Shown here: in pieces, positions 22,996 to 37,500 of the stretch
Layout of the letters: the number at the start of each line of letters is the position of its first letter
Numbering within the stretch: the stretch's first letter is position 1
Source of the DNA: Adiantum capillus-veneris
Lineage: Eukaryota > Streptophyta > Polypodiopsida > Polypodiales > Pteridaceae
Assembly: GCA_014529385.2 (NCBI GenBank)
Contig: CM043961.1
Location: 11,702,478 to 11,766,477, forward strand
Direction of reading: 5' to 3'
Length of the DNA stretch: 64,000 nt
Notes under the pieces: model-generated
Databases searched by the model: none
Told to the model about the DNA's origin: nothing
What the model saw: the letters and a program-made list of their open reading frames with translations, nothing else
Program-made: the position numbers and the translations under genes

Positions 22996-24661
22996 CTTGG
23001 CAACGGCTCTACAAAACTGCCAAGCAATGGAAGAAGCAAATGAGGCAGCAACAAAAAGAATACAAGCAACTGAAGAAGAGTGTTTGCAGCTCAGCAAGTC
23101 ATTGCAAGATGCTGAAAAAGAACGAGATAATCTAACACTACAATTGGCAGAAGAAACAAAAGAAGTTGAGGCCATGAGGAATGCCAAGGAAAAAGCAGAG
23201 ATAGAACAAGAAGCAAGCCTGGATGAAGTCCTTGAGCTCAAAGACCAATTAAAAGTCAAAGATCAAACCATCCAAAGGCTGCGAGCATCACCTGCTAGAG
23301 TCAGAGCTACGAGCTCGACTCAAATCATTTCCGAGATTCAAATATATGAAGAGCAAATGAAGGAACTTCAGAAGGAGCTGACTCTCGAGAAAAAGTAGAG
23401 GTTAATGATGGCTGAAGGTTCTATCGTAATGCAAACAAGAATGGAGGAGGGCCAAAAAGCCGTGCAAGAAGAAGTGGAAAGCATAAAGAAAAAGCTTGAG
23501 GAGGTGGAAAGAGAGAACGCTGAACTTAATGACCTCCTCGTGAATATGGGCAGAGGCAGAGAAGCTGAAGCGAAAAAGCAAACACTCCTCAGGCAAATTG
23601 AGGAGTTGAAAGGCCAGCAACAAGCAGAGGCAAAAAGCTCAGGGCCAGCCGCCAATGAGGGCATCGACCTCGAAAATGTGGCAGATCCTGTGGACACACC
23701 CATGCAAGAGGAAAGCATAGCAGGATCCTCTCAAGAGCCACATGATCTAACACAAGAAGAGGAGGAAAAATTGCGTAAGGCAATAGAGGAAGAGCTAAGA
23801 GAAAGCACGAAGGAAGCATTGGAATGGGAGCAGAGGGTCTTCAAATCTATGACAATTCAGAAGATCGACGCCAGCAATCTTAGGCGCGAGTGGCTTCAAC
23901 CCTCTCTCCCATATCCATTGCTGAAATATGAGGCAGCAACAATCAACAAGCGGATCAGACAAGAGCCAATGGTACCTCTCTACAATGCAGACACCTCAAA
24001 GCCAGAAGGAGTTAAGCTTATAGTAGATTCTCAGCCAAAGTGGAGGAAGGCTTGGCTTACCAAGTACCCACAATACCTAATCCACTTGGTAAAGGCACCT
24101 AAACATATCAAAGACAACCTCAGCTTCTGTCCTCTACCAAGAATTAGGACGTGGAAGGCACAAGAAATTTTGCAAAGAAGCCAACCCACTTGGCTGAATT
24201 ACCCAAACCTGCCGGGCGTGAAGGCAGGTGAGAGAATAAGTGTCCAATACATGGTGAAAACCCTAACGGGCGCCATAAAGTTGTTCACTGGCTCACCTGA
24301 CCTTACATGCATTATGATGAGGAAGATTTACAGAACAATCTTAGCAGTGTTCGAGACCTTCAAGCCAGGCCAGGTGACCGACAACATATTCTTCTTCCAG
24401 GATACATACAGATGTGCCTATGATCTGTCAGGTCAGCCTTCCAAGGAGGTGATACATGCGATGTATCAAAGAATCATGTTTCTACTCTCCTATCACCTCT
24501 AGGCTTTTGAAGAAGCATTCTATACGGGGTTCTTCACCATGAAAACAGATATCTTTGGCCCCACAATGCTGAACCTACATGCCAGGTACGAATCACTGCT
24601 AAAGATGCCGAAAACGATAAGATGAAGCAGCTGATCAAGGCCATGTCGGGGACGACATGAA

Positions 24662-24676
24662 CAAGGAGGGGGGGGA
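24662..24676 (+). promoter_or_regulatory. element 1 polypurine tract
   Basis: AAGGAGGGGGGGGA directly abuts the TG of the 3' LTR. It primes plus-strand DNA synthesis in LTR retroelements. Confidence 0.85.
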
Positions 24677-25609
24677 TGTTAGAAGCTGGACACACCCCAC
24701 GGCATCTAACTACTCGGAGGACTATTATTTTTGTAATTATTCATTCATTGAGGAAAACCCGATTTTTCACCTTGTAAATATTGGGACTTACAAAAGTTTC
24801 CAGATTGTATCCCAGTTTTGATAGTTAGATTGAGTAGATAGTTGATTTTGGAACTTTAGGGTTTGAGACATTGTAAGGTATATATACCACTTTTTGACCT
24901 TAATGAAGGACCTTTTGTCATTTTAAAACAAGTTTGAAGTCTGTGAGTGAGCGTACTGTGTACGAGAGAGAGTGTGTGAGCTTCATCTTGACGCTACGTG
25001 TGCTACGGTGGTCGGAATCGAGTGCAAAGAAGTGCAGCGTGCTGCCCCCGACTAGAGCTACGAGCCGATACCAACATTGCGTGCGTACGGTCCGGCTTTG
25101 CGAGCTCCTTCTACGAGCTTCATCGGTTGTTTGGGTGAGCATACGTTGTCCGATTTTGCATTGCAGCATATCCACGCGTTCACATTGAGTAGAACTACAC
25201 CTTAGGCACTTTAGATTTTGGAAACGAAGACCTGCAGATTTTGGCCAGACATCCTACGTGTTTCTGCACCGGGTGTTTTGGGTCGTGATTTTGGTACATA
25301 GACCTTAGGGAGAGTGGCCTATTGGTATGAGTAGGGTCTCCTTCAAGCTCTATGGTGTTTCGAGATTGTTTGATGGGTGTTCGGCTCTAGAAAGTGTTGT
25401 AGGAAGTTTCCTCTTTTGCACTCTTGAAGGCTGTGACTTAGACAATTGGTAGAGACCTCTGTAGGAATTATTTAGGAGTCGTTCGAGTGTAGGTTGACAC
25501 CTTATGCTTGCTTCCACACGCCTGCGGGTCGAGCTTCGTCCTTAGCTGACATTACATGTTAGGTGAGTTCTCGTTGTGCTGACGTCCGTCGCGGCGTATC
25601 CGTCCAACA
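24677..25609 (+). repeat. element 1 3' LTR
   Basis: Begins TGTTAGAAGC after the polypurine tract and ends CGTCCAACA, 933 bp. It carries the same TATA palindrome (24877-24888) and palindrome half-site (25247-25258) as the 5' LTR. Confidence 0.95.
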
Positions 25610-28757
<3,148 letters not shown>

Positions 28758-28771
<14 letters not shown>

Positions 28772-29655
28772 TGTTAGCAGCGGCTAACACAGGCTACACC
28801 GAATATGCATCAAGCGGGAGATATCTATGGTTCTGCATAATATTTCCACTCACTTTGTATAAGTCTTGGGCTCACTTGGAGTTCCAAAGTTGTAAATGCT
28901 AGTTTGAGGGCTTAAGCTTAAACCCATAGTAGAAGGGATTGTGGTGAAAGCCTTTAAAAAGGAAGCCTTTATGCAAGGAGGCTTCATTCTTGAGTATCCA
29001 CTCTTGAGGATCCACTTCTGAGAGCTCCCTCTCTCGAGTGTTCACTCTATGGCCTAGCCTTGAGCTTAATGTTTATGCTTGAGAGGCTAGTGCTAACCAT
29101 TGTAATTAGAGTAAGCTCTTCTTGATTAATCTAATTCCTATTTTCTCATAATTTTTATCTTCTCTACGTTTCATTATGTCATGAAGTAGTATTACACTCT
29201 CATTATTCTAAATTTGAGAGGTATGTACTTCTTGCTATTAACCACTCCTATTCTTCTACAAGCATTTGGTTTGTGATATTTAGCATCACTAATTAGGTTG
29301 ATTAAGTTGGGTCTTAATCTTGTAATAAGTGTGTGTGCCCTATTGTTTACTTGTGTCTAGATAGGTTTTATAAATCTCTAGCACCATTCACCTCATGTGT
29401 GTGTGTGTGTGTGTGTAGTTATTGATAAAGTGCTGTGATTGACATGTGGTAATTAGTGTGTGCTTATCATTAGTGTGCTTGGCGTTTCTAGTCTATGTAA
29501 GTCGGACTTCAATGGACTTGATGTGTGTAGGAGTTGTTTGATTAGTGATTAGAGTAGGTTTAGAGTTATTCTTGCCATGGCTAATCTCTACTTCCATTGG
29601 AGAGGTGATCTTTTGAATTCTCTATTTCTATTCATCCAATGCTCGCTTCCATGTC
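28758..29655 (+). repeat. candidate LTR start after a polypurine tract
   Basis: AGGAAGGGGAGAA (28759-28771) is followed at 28772 by TGTTAGCAGC, the look of a polypurine tract and LTR boundary. Downstream, 'cctttaaaaagg' could be the TATA region. I could not find a matching second LTR or a clear CA end, so only the start is proposed. The stretch also holds a short (GT)n at 29397-29416 and no gene. Confidence 0.3.
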
Positions 29656-31021
29656 CTAGCCGGGTTTCCGATCCACGGATTTGAAAATTTTGTGTGGGTT
29701 GTGATTAGGTCGTGCTACAATGCCTCCCAACACTTCCTCACAGCCTTCCAAACAAGCAATAAATGAGTCACAACCGACTTGATTCACAGAGGTGATTCTC
29801 GGATATGGTGGTTGCGGTCCTAGCACTAGAGGTGGTAAGGGTGTTGTTTTAACAACATTTTGGGCCCTAGAGACCATGCGTTGTGACGTTTGTTCAAGAG
29901 GTGGGGCCGACATCAATGCAGGCACTCTAGGTGTGTCTGTCCATGCTAAGGTTAGTCTATTGGCCATCGCACGCTTAAATACTATGCAATCCTTAGCTTG
30001 ATGACCATACCTCCCACAGGCATTGCAACTCCCATTGAATTTCACTCTAAAAGTAGGGAATTCACTGGTACTATGCGTACCATAGCGTAATGAGCACCAT
30101 TGTTGCTCCCTTCTTGGATACATATGATTGTTTGTGGAGCACGATTGTCTCTAAGACACTCTTGAATGGCCTTGGTGAGATCTGCTAAAGTCATCTCAGA
30201 TATCTTTGGCTCCTTAGCAATAGGCTTTAGGGTCATTGGGTGATGCCCCGATGCTTGCGAGCTAATAGATTTAGGCTTAACAGACACTCTTTCTCCTTGA
30301 ATCATTAAATTATACTCCAATTGGATCGCATTGGTGGTGATTGCTTCCCAAGTGGTGATACCTCTAATGACTAGGCCATTGTAGATATCCTCATGTTGTA
30401 ATCCCCTAATGAATCTATCAAGCAATTGATTATTATTGAAGTGCTCATTTGGATAACAACAAGAATTCAAATGCTTCAAGCGACTAATAAAGTCTCTCAC
30501 CAACACTCCTTCCTCTTGTTGGGCTTTCTGGAGCTGAGAGGCTACACCCCAAAGCACTCCCTCTCGTATGTATTCTTTCAAGAACAATCTCCTACGAGTA
30601 GGGTAAATCGTTTTTCTTCCACCCTTAGGGTTCTATACCAATCCCCAGCCTTCCCACTTAAGGTTAGGCTTAAAGCATTACTCTTATGCAGGTCATTGTG
30701 TTCTCCTAGAGAATTGCATATTTGTTCCAACACTTTGATATGCTTTCTTACATCCCCGTCTCCACTAAATTTTTGTGTGAGCTTGGCTATTTGTATTGCC
30801 TTACTTCTAGGCTCTCTATCAGGCATGTTACACACGATAGAGCCTTACTTCTAGGCTCTCTATCAGGCGTGTTACGCATGACAACACCCTCTTGGAGGTC
30901 AAAGAGAGCGGTCAACAAGCTTGCAGAGTCCGTCCAAATGACACCTTCCCCCGTGTCGAAATCTGCACTTGCAGATTATGAATCTCTCTCTAAAAGTGGC
31001 TCCTTTATACCTAAGTCTACT
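29656..31021 (-). pseudogene. gag: gag remnant of a Ty3/gypsy retroelement
   Basis: Read right to left: an N-terminal part with GVIWTDSASLLTALFDLQEG, then DREPRSKA, then the Gag core KLTQKFSGDGDVRKHIKVLE, ALSLTLSGKAGDWYRTL, LQKAQQEEGVLVRDFISRLK, LLDRFIRGLQHEDIY. A zinc knuckle CNACGRYGHQAKDC lies near 30020. The end is a stop just after KSVDRKPG. A 44-bp tandem duplication (units starting at 30798 and 30842) repeats the DREPRSKA segment and breaks the frame; another shift lies near 30585 and a third near 30110. No protease, RT or LTR of the same element is attached. The sequence is not close to the other Gags in the window. Confidence 0.75.
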
Positions 31022-31141
31022 TGAAAAGATAATGTGCTACCTCACCTTATCTACAATGCATGTACCCATGCATGTTAGACTCATGTCTATGCACACACAA
31101 GTCAGTTTTGGTGCAGCAAAACTAACTTTCTCCGCCTCTTA

Positions 31142-34100
31142 TTGGCATCATCTTCAGAGTCCCCGACATTCTTACGTTTTTTATTCTCAGTGTCGAAGCT
31201 GCACAAGGAGTATGGCCTGAGCCTTGAGGGAAAGCTGCCCAAGGATCTCACTAGAGTGGACTTGCCACATGACCAGTGGCTGACTATGTTCAAGGTCCCC
31301 AAGAGGAAGAAGACAAAGGTCTTCCTCAGCATGGTTCATGACCATCTCTATGACGATTGTCACCTCTTCTACCAAAAAGCGTACCAGGCTACCCCTTCCA
31401 ATGGTGAACTCATGACAAAGTTTTCTAGGGGGTTTGCCTATGAAAACTATGTTGCTGTCAAAGCTGATCCTGAAGGCCATAGGATTGCATGGACAGTTGT
31501 CAGCAGAATGGTATTGGAGAATGTGACATCGCAAAAGGGGGGCCTAAATAGAAAGGTGATGAAGTTCAAGTCTGATTACGATGTGTCTATATAATCAGGA
31601 CAAAGGGATTTTAGTGTAGACTCCTAAGCAATCTATATTACAAGGACAAAGGGATTTTGGTGTAGAGTCCTATAGAGCTACTAGGTCCAACCTCCCGCTG
31701 AAGCATTTTGAGGTCCAATCCCAACCTGTGTACACAGAGTGGGTTGAGCGAATTGCCGATGACCTTGACCGCCAAGCCAATAAAGTTGAACACAAGGTCG
31801 CCTTTGCTAAGGCCGTCTTGGCTGAGAAGCATGATTTATGGCTGCGTAACAAAGGTAACTACAGTGCTTATGCTCCAATTATTACGGAGATGGAGCGAAT
31901 GAGAGCAGAGTTGCGGGGACTGAATGCAGCCCCAACAGAAAATGCAGCTCTTGTCCTCCATAAATAAGCTGAGATTGGAGTACTCACAAGGGTGCTAAGC
32001 TTGACTAGTGTGCCATCAAATGCTAAAAATCTGAAGGAGGAAGTCACTGATGTGCAGGTACTATTTACCAATTACATGAATTTTCATTAGTAGTTAAGCA
32101 CTTGGAAGCACTTCAAAGCACACTTCTAAACACTTTAAAAATCTTCAAAGTGCTTAGAAAGGCTTCATAGTGCCGTAGAGTGCTAAGAAGTGCTTCAAAG
32201 AGCTTATTAAAGCTTGCAATCACTTCCAAACACTGGAGGGGATATTTAACTACTCTAAAGGTCTTGACAAGGGCACTTGGAAGCACTTTGAAGCACACTT
32301 CTAAGCACTTTGAAAACTCTCAAAGTGATAATAAGTGTTTCAAAGTGCCCTCAAGCCCTTAGAAGTGCTTCAAAGTGCTTACTAAAGCTTGTAAGCACTT
32401 GAGAGCACATTTAACTGCTCTAAAGTGCTTTCTAAAGTGCTTCTGAGTGCTTAACAAGGACATTTTGAAGCACTTCGAGGTACTTTGAAGCACCCTCAAC
32501 ACTCTAAAAAGCCTCATAGTCCTTAGAAGTGCTTCAAAATGCCTCAAAGTGCTAAGAAGTGTTTCAAAGTGCTTATTAAAGCTTGTAAGAACTTCTAAGC
32601 ACTTGAGGGCACTTTTAACTGCTCTAAAGTGCTTCAAAAAACCCTTGTTAAGCACTTTGAAGCTTTTTAGTGCTTAAAGATGCCATAAAATGCTTGGAAG
32701 TGCTAGAATCTCAGTGCTAGAATCTAAAATGCTTGGAAGTGCTTGCAAGTGCTAGAATCTAAGTGATTTACAAGGGTTTTTATCAATATTCAGGTGCTTT
32801 AAAGCACTTGTAAACACTCACAAGCACTTTGGAAATGCATAGAAGTGCTTTCAAATGCAAAGAAATGCTAAAACATCCTATAGGTGCTTCAAAGTGCTTA
32901 TAAAAGTTGTATAGTTCTTCAAAGTGCTTAGAACTTATCAAAAGTGCTAGCATCTACGTGATTCTATTAGTTGCCATGCACTTTGAAACACTTCCATGCA
33001 CTTTGAAGCATTTCTAAGTACTTTGAAGTGCTGAGAAGTGCAGCTATGCTTAGAAGTTCTTAGATGTGCTCAAAAGTGCTTCAAGGTTGATTATACAATC
33101 CATAATTATCTTTTGTTGTTCATTTTGTACAAACAACAGTTCAACAAATGAAGAGGGTGCATTGTGATCTTAAAAGGCAAGCCTCTTTCATGAAGGAGGC
33201 ATGCAACTTTATGAAGCGAGAGGGCAGGGCCCTGCTTGTGCCTACCCCACCACCCAAAACTATTTTGGGTGATGATACTGTGATAATTGGAGGGGATTTT
33301 GTGGCATGTGGCCAAGTTTCTATCGGGCCAACATGCCATCGAGGTTTATTACTTGTTGTGTGGCCACAAGTACCATCCCTTTTGCTTTTTAATTATCTGC
33401 ACGACTAATATTAAATGCATTGTACCCGACTACCAATGCAAGATACTTGCTATAGCAAAATGTTGGGCACAAGGGAATGTGTATCAGGAGCCCGTAGGTA
33501 AGTTGGTGATTTCATAGAACAAGAACCAAGCTACTTTGGTAAGGGTTGTCACTCAAGCTCTTCCACATCATTCACACATGATGTGGACGAGCTCTTTGAC
33601 CTAGATACCATGTTGAGGAAGTACAAGAATTGAGAGAGCTCTACCCAAGGTTAGGTTTCTTCTTGTATATAGGTTATCCGCACATTTGTGATCCATGGTT
33701 AGAGAGATCATTATGATCATCATTTACTACCCGATCTTCTCACATTCTTTTTTAATGCAAATCAGGGTATTGATATTGGGAAGGGAGAGGCTGCGTCTAA
33801 GGAAGAAGTGTTGTCAGAGCCTGAAATGGAAGCAATGCTCCAATTTGTTGTCGGGGAGCTACATAAAAGGGGGGGGGGGGGGGAAAGAAGGTGGAGGATG
33901 AGCAGGTCCGCAACCCCAAAAAAAAGTACTACCACACTCCCATCCAAAACCTGAGCATGCAAGAAGCTTTAGCTTCTTGTAGCTTTGTAGCCCTTTTTAC
34001 CATGCTATTGTATTCTCAGTCGTTGACATAATATATAAGTGCTTTTCCCGGTTTTGTGCAGTGTCTTAATTTCAGTTGTTTTGACCATTTCATGTTGTGT

Positions 34101-34330
34101 AGTTAAAATTCACGTGGTTGGCTCAAAACGCCAACCATCCACAGATGAGGTAAAGCAAATTGAGTGCAAAGGGTGTACTTGCTTCGGACACTTCATTGGC
34201 AGCCGAGATTTAGCAGTCATTGTTGACTTCAACAATGTGCTTGCATACCTACATGAAATCCAAAAAAATAGGCTGCCCCCGGATGTGTCAATGCTATACT
34301 TTAGCAAAGTAGATGCTATAATTTAGCAAA
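31142..34330 (+). pseudogene. partner gene of a decayed DNA transposon: coiled-coil, RING-like
   Basis: Plus-strand coding-like segments with disruptions. (1) 31192-31593, after a 'tttttattctcag' acceptor: LPKDLTRVDLPHDQW, FKVPKRKKTKVFLS, GFAYENYVAVKADPEGHRIA. (2) 31680-32055: helical EWVERIADDLDRQANKVEHK, ending at a GT donor (CAG/GTACTA). (3) 33139-33500: LKRQASFMKEACNFMKREG, then in another frame YYLLCGHKYHPFCF and IVPDYQC, part of a zinc-binding RING-like pattern. (4) 33770-33900: EEVLSEPEMEAMLQFVVGEL. (5) 34100-34325: STDEVKQIECKGCTCFGHFI. Stops and frameshifts occur between them. The segments face the minus-strand transposase tail to tail. I do not recognise a named family; the role of the protein is unknown. 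Confidence 0.5.
32094..33083. repeat. AAGTGCTT/AAGCACTT array inside the plus-gene intron
   Basis: About 1 kb made almost entirely of the octamer AAGTGCTT, or its reverse complement AAGCACTT, spaced by a few bases, with variants such as 'cttagaagtgcttcaaagtgc'. Both orientations occur, with AAGTGCTT prevailing from 32350 on. It lies between a GT donor at 32056 and the next coding segment at 33139. Confidence 0.9.
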
Positions 34331-34581
34331 GTAGTTGGAGATGACAACATTAGCTACTATGTGTGAAATGATGCAGAGGTATTCTTACTTGGAATGAGTC
34401 CAAGTAGCAAAGGTGTTTCTGTGGACCTCGCGCACTAATCAAAACTTAAAACTTAGAAAAAGCTTTTGACAAGTGCCTCAACCAGGGCAAAAGATGCTTA
34501 AGTGGCTAGCTTTCACAGGGTGCTTGCCATGTTAGTAGTTGGAAGTTTGATAAGCCCCCAAGGCCAATGTACTTCAAAAAG

Positions 34582-37500
34582 TTAGAAACCTTTTTGTATC
34601 TTTTCCCTCTCAACATATTCATCCTCATAATTGATGGATGCTACACTATCATTTTCATCCTTGACTATGGGTTTTATTTGCAAGTACTCCCACCCCTCCA
34701 CATGGTCTTTGTTTTCACATCTCCTCCATTCATCTTTCATGGTCCTTTCATACACACATGGCAAAAGCAAGACAATAGTCTGCGCCTTACTTCGTACATA
34801 TTTGCTTGGCTATAGCCATTGACACAATGAAAAGATCAAGACTCTTTGATTAGCATGCAATCCCATTCTGTGTCTTTGTCTACATCACCAAGCTTGACCT
34901 CCAGAATAAACGATTGACTTTCTTGATTGTCTACGGTTCTTGTTTCCAAAAGGTTGCATTGAGGAATGAGACCACAGTTGAAGCCTTATGCAACACCCAT
35001 CCGTCAGGTTTCAACTACTCATGTGTGAGTGCTCTTTTTAGCATTGCACCAGCCTTATTGTGTTCACCCTTCCCATTCCCAGAAGTAAAGAAGTTGTGCA
35101 TCATCTCGATGCCAGTCATATTGGAATAGCAAGCTACAAAATAGAATGGCCGTCTTGCTTTGAACTGTGAAGCAGCACCATTAGACCAAACCCAGTGTCG
35201 ATTGACACTATAGCCTTGACGTTTTAGCCAGCCATTGTATAACAAAAAACAATACTGCACAAACAAAGTGTCATGCGTCTTGTCATTTAAAATGAAGAAG
35301 TGGGCCATCCTCAGAGTGGCACCAAGTGCATCATGTAAGTATGAAATGTCAACCAAAATTGTGACCTAAGTTGAATACCAATGCATTGATTGAATCTCAT
35401 TCTACACCTTGAAGGAGTAATTCTCTGCAAAATCCACTACAAAAACCACTACATCGTCAGGAAAGTTATCCAAACACTCCTTGAATTGCTGAGCTTTCCA
35501 CTTGTACTTGTAGTTGTGTTTAATAAAGTTTCCCAATTTTCTTTGAATCAAGGAAATGAAACTCATCAGACTAATTCGTCCAACCACGCGATCTTTTTAA
35601 GATTTTCTTGTATGTGTCTTGTCCACTTCTTGTATAGGAACCTCCTCAGCTTCACAGTCATCAAAGAAATGCCATCATTGTGTTCACTTGGACACAATGA
35701 GAGCCTTTCAATGCCACAATGTTGGCATGTTCCCAAAAGACATTTTCTATTGTGATAAACACAGTCAATGGGCTTTATGCACAATACAGACTCCCATAAG
35801 TCTGTTAAACTTGGAAATGTGGCACTTGATACTATGCACTATGGTGTCTCACAATGTGGGCTGCAAACAAGGCACCTACAAATGCCCACATCATCCCTAG
35901 CACATTTGATTGAAGGCTTCCTTAAGGTAGACAAGTTGAACATGGTATTCACAACAACAAGTGTTGCCATCCCTCAGCTTGCGTACGAAGTATGGCTTCA
36001 GACCCTCAAAGCATCTGAGGGAGATCCCTATGTTAGGATGAGCCTCCTGGAACCACATGTATAATTCTCTTTGCAAACATAGTAAGCCACATCTGGGTAC
36101 CTCTTACATGCTTTTGGAAGTAATTGAAAGCCCTCAGAAGCACGCCAAACCCTCAAAGTCAATCACGAGAACATAAAACTAATTGGTAGCACTTGTAGGA
36201 ACATGGAAGCACTTCAAATTACTCAATATCACTCATAAAGGCACTCTAAAGCACGTAGAGTCTTTCTAAAGCACCTAGAGAGTGATTAGAAGCACTCAAA
36301 GGCACTTAGAAGCACATAGAGTCACTTATAAGCACTCAAAGGCTCTTAAAGGCACATAGAGTCACTCACAAGAACTTGAAAGAAATAAGAATCACATGGA
36401 AGCACTAGAAAACACTTGACCTGCACTACAAAGCACGTGGAAGCAGTCTCAAGCACTTGACCGACTCAAAATCATCCATGACCACAGACATGCACTCTGA
36501 AGCACCTAGGGTCACTCTCGTGACCTCTTGAAAGCACTCATTAGTATTCTAAAGCATGCCTTTTGGAAGCACTTGAGAGCACTCATAAGCATTTATAAGC
36601 ATTTTGAAGCACTTGACATATGTGGAAAGCACTAAGAAGCATTCTAAAATACTAGTATACTTAAAGCACTCTGAGCCACTTGAAAGAACTTACAATCTCT
36701 CAAAGGCACTTAGAAGAACATAGAGTCCTTCACAAGCACTGAAAGTAATTAGAATCACTTGGAAGCACTGAAAGTAATTAGAATCACTTGGAAGCACTAG
36801 AAAACACTTCGAGTGCACTACAAAGCACGTGGAAGCAGTCTGAAGCATTCTAAAGCACTTGGAATCACTTTGAAGCACTTGACCGACTCAGAATCACCCA
36901 TGAGTACATACAAGCACTCTGAAGCACCTGGGATCACTTATGACCTCTTGAAAGCACTCATAAGTATTCTGAAGCAAGCCTTTGTAAGTACTTGAGAGCA
37001 TTTATAAAAACTTTGAAGCACTTGACAGATGTGGAAAGCACTCACAAGCATTCTGAAATACGAGTATACTTAAAGCACTTGGAGGCACTCAAAAGTACTT
37101 ACAAGCTCTTAGAGACACATGTAGACACTTATAAGCCTCTCAAGAACCATAAAGCACTTACCAAGCCCTGAGAGACATATGTAAACACATACAAACGTCT
37201 CTCAAGCACCATAGAGCAGGGCAAGCATTTTAATGTACAGACAAGCATTAAAAAGCTCTATCAAAAACCATAAAGATTGGTAAAGTACTATAATGCACTA
37301 ACAAGCATTTGGGTCCGCTTGGAGGCAGTTGGAAGCACTCAAAGACTCAGAAGCGCTTGAAAGTACAACAAACTATAATGGACTAACATACACATGAAAG
37401 TAGGTAAGCAATTAGAGGCACCTTCAAGGTTGATAAAGCATTTGGAAGGGATTACAATCACAAAGTAAAGCATTATGACACACTCTCACATGTTTGGCTT

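Larger units (their letters stand above)
21117..24640 (+). pseudogene. element 1 extra ORF: globular plus coiled-coil protein of unknown role
   Basis: Four frame segments (21117-21338, 21400-22995, 22997-23398, 23405-24502) make up one decayed ORF of about 1150 codons. Frame changes coincide with tandem duplications of 43 bp (21275-21317/21318-21360) and 13 bp (22970-22982/22983-22995). Stops lie at 21391, 23396 and 24500. From the N-terminus there is a globular part of ~200 residues (GELITKVVYGALHAKGRW), an acidic and proline-rich linker (PSPSPSPPPSNPP), ~350 residues of heptad-rich coiled coil, and a second globular part (QPTWLNYPNLPGVKAGERIS, FFFQDTYRCAYDL). No transmembrane segment or signal peptide was seen, which argues against an envelope. 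A 'tgcaacag' just before the ATG could be a splice acceptor. Its function is unknown; extra ORFs after pol are known in Tat/Athila elements. Confidence 0.7.
5896..25609 (+). mobile_element. element 1: 19.7-kb Ty3/gypsy (Tat/Athila-like) LTR retrotransposon
   Basis: Complete element with two LTRs starting TGTT and ending AACA, a tRNA-Asp-like primer site and a polypurine tract before the 3' LTR. Order is LTR, leader, gag, protease, RT, RNase H, integrase, second protease-like domain, basic W-P protein, 285-bp repeats, extra ORF, LTR. Flanks are AACGC (5891-5895) and GACGC (25610-25614), a 5-bp target duplication with one mismatch. By eye the LTRs differ by roughly 30-35 substitutions, mostly transitions, plus a 2-bp indel, so the insertion is not very recent. 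Large size, Asp-tRNA primer, no chromodomain and an ORF after pol point to the Tat/Athila side of Ty3/gypsy (inference). Stops and frameshifts make this copy non-autonomous. Confidence 0.9.

Noticed and set aside
21117-24640. Reading the extra ORF as a host myosin/kinesin-like coiled-coil gene
   Set aside because: It lies wholly between pol and the 3' LTR on the same strand and ends just before the polypurine tract, so it belongs to the retroelement.
31102-31332. Minus-strand frame ending in a bipartite-NLS-like KKRK...KRRRK
   Set aside because: The opposite strand carries the better-supported coding segment and a splice acceptor. The basic stretch is short and not linked to other minus-strand coding sequence.
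32113-32655. Minus and plus frames in the octamer array
   Set aside because: Periodic peptides are produced by AAGTGCTT repeats; no gene.
32094-37450. CRISPR-like repeat array
   Set aside because: The octamers are irregularly spaced, have no unique spacers and lie in a plant nuclear transposon.
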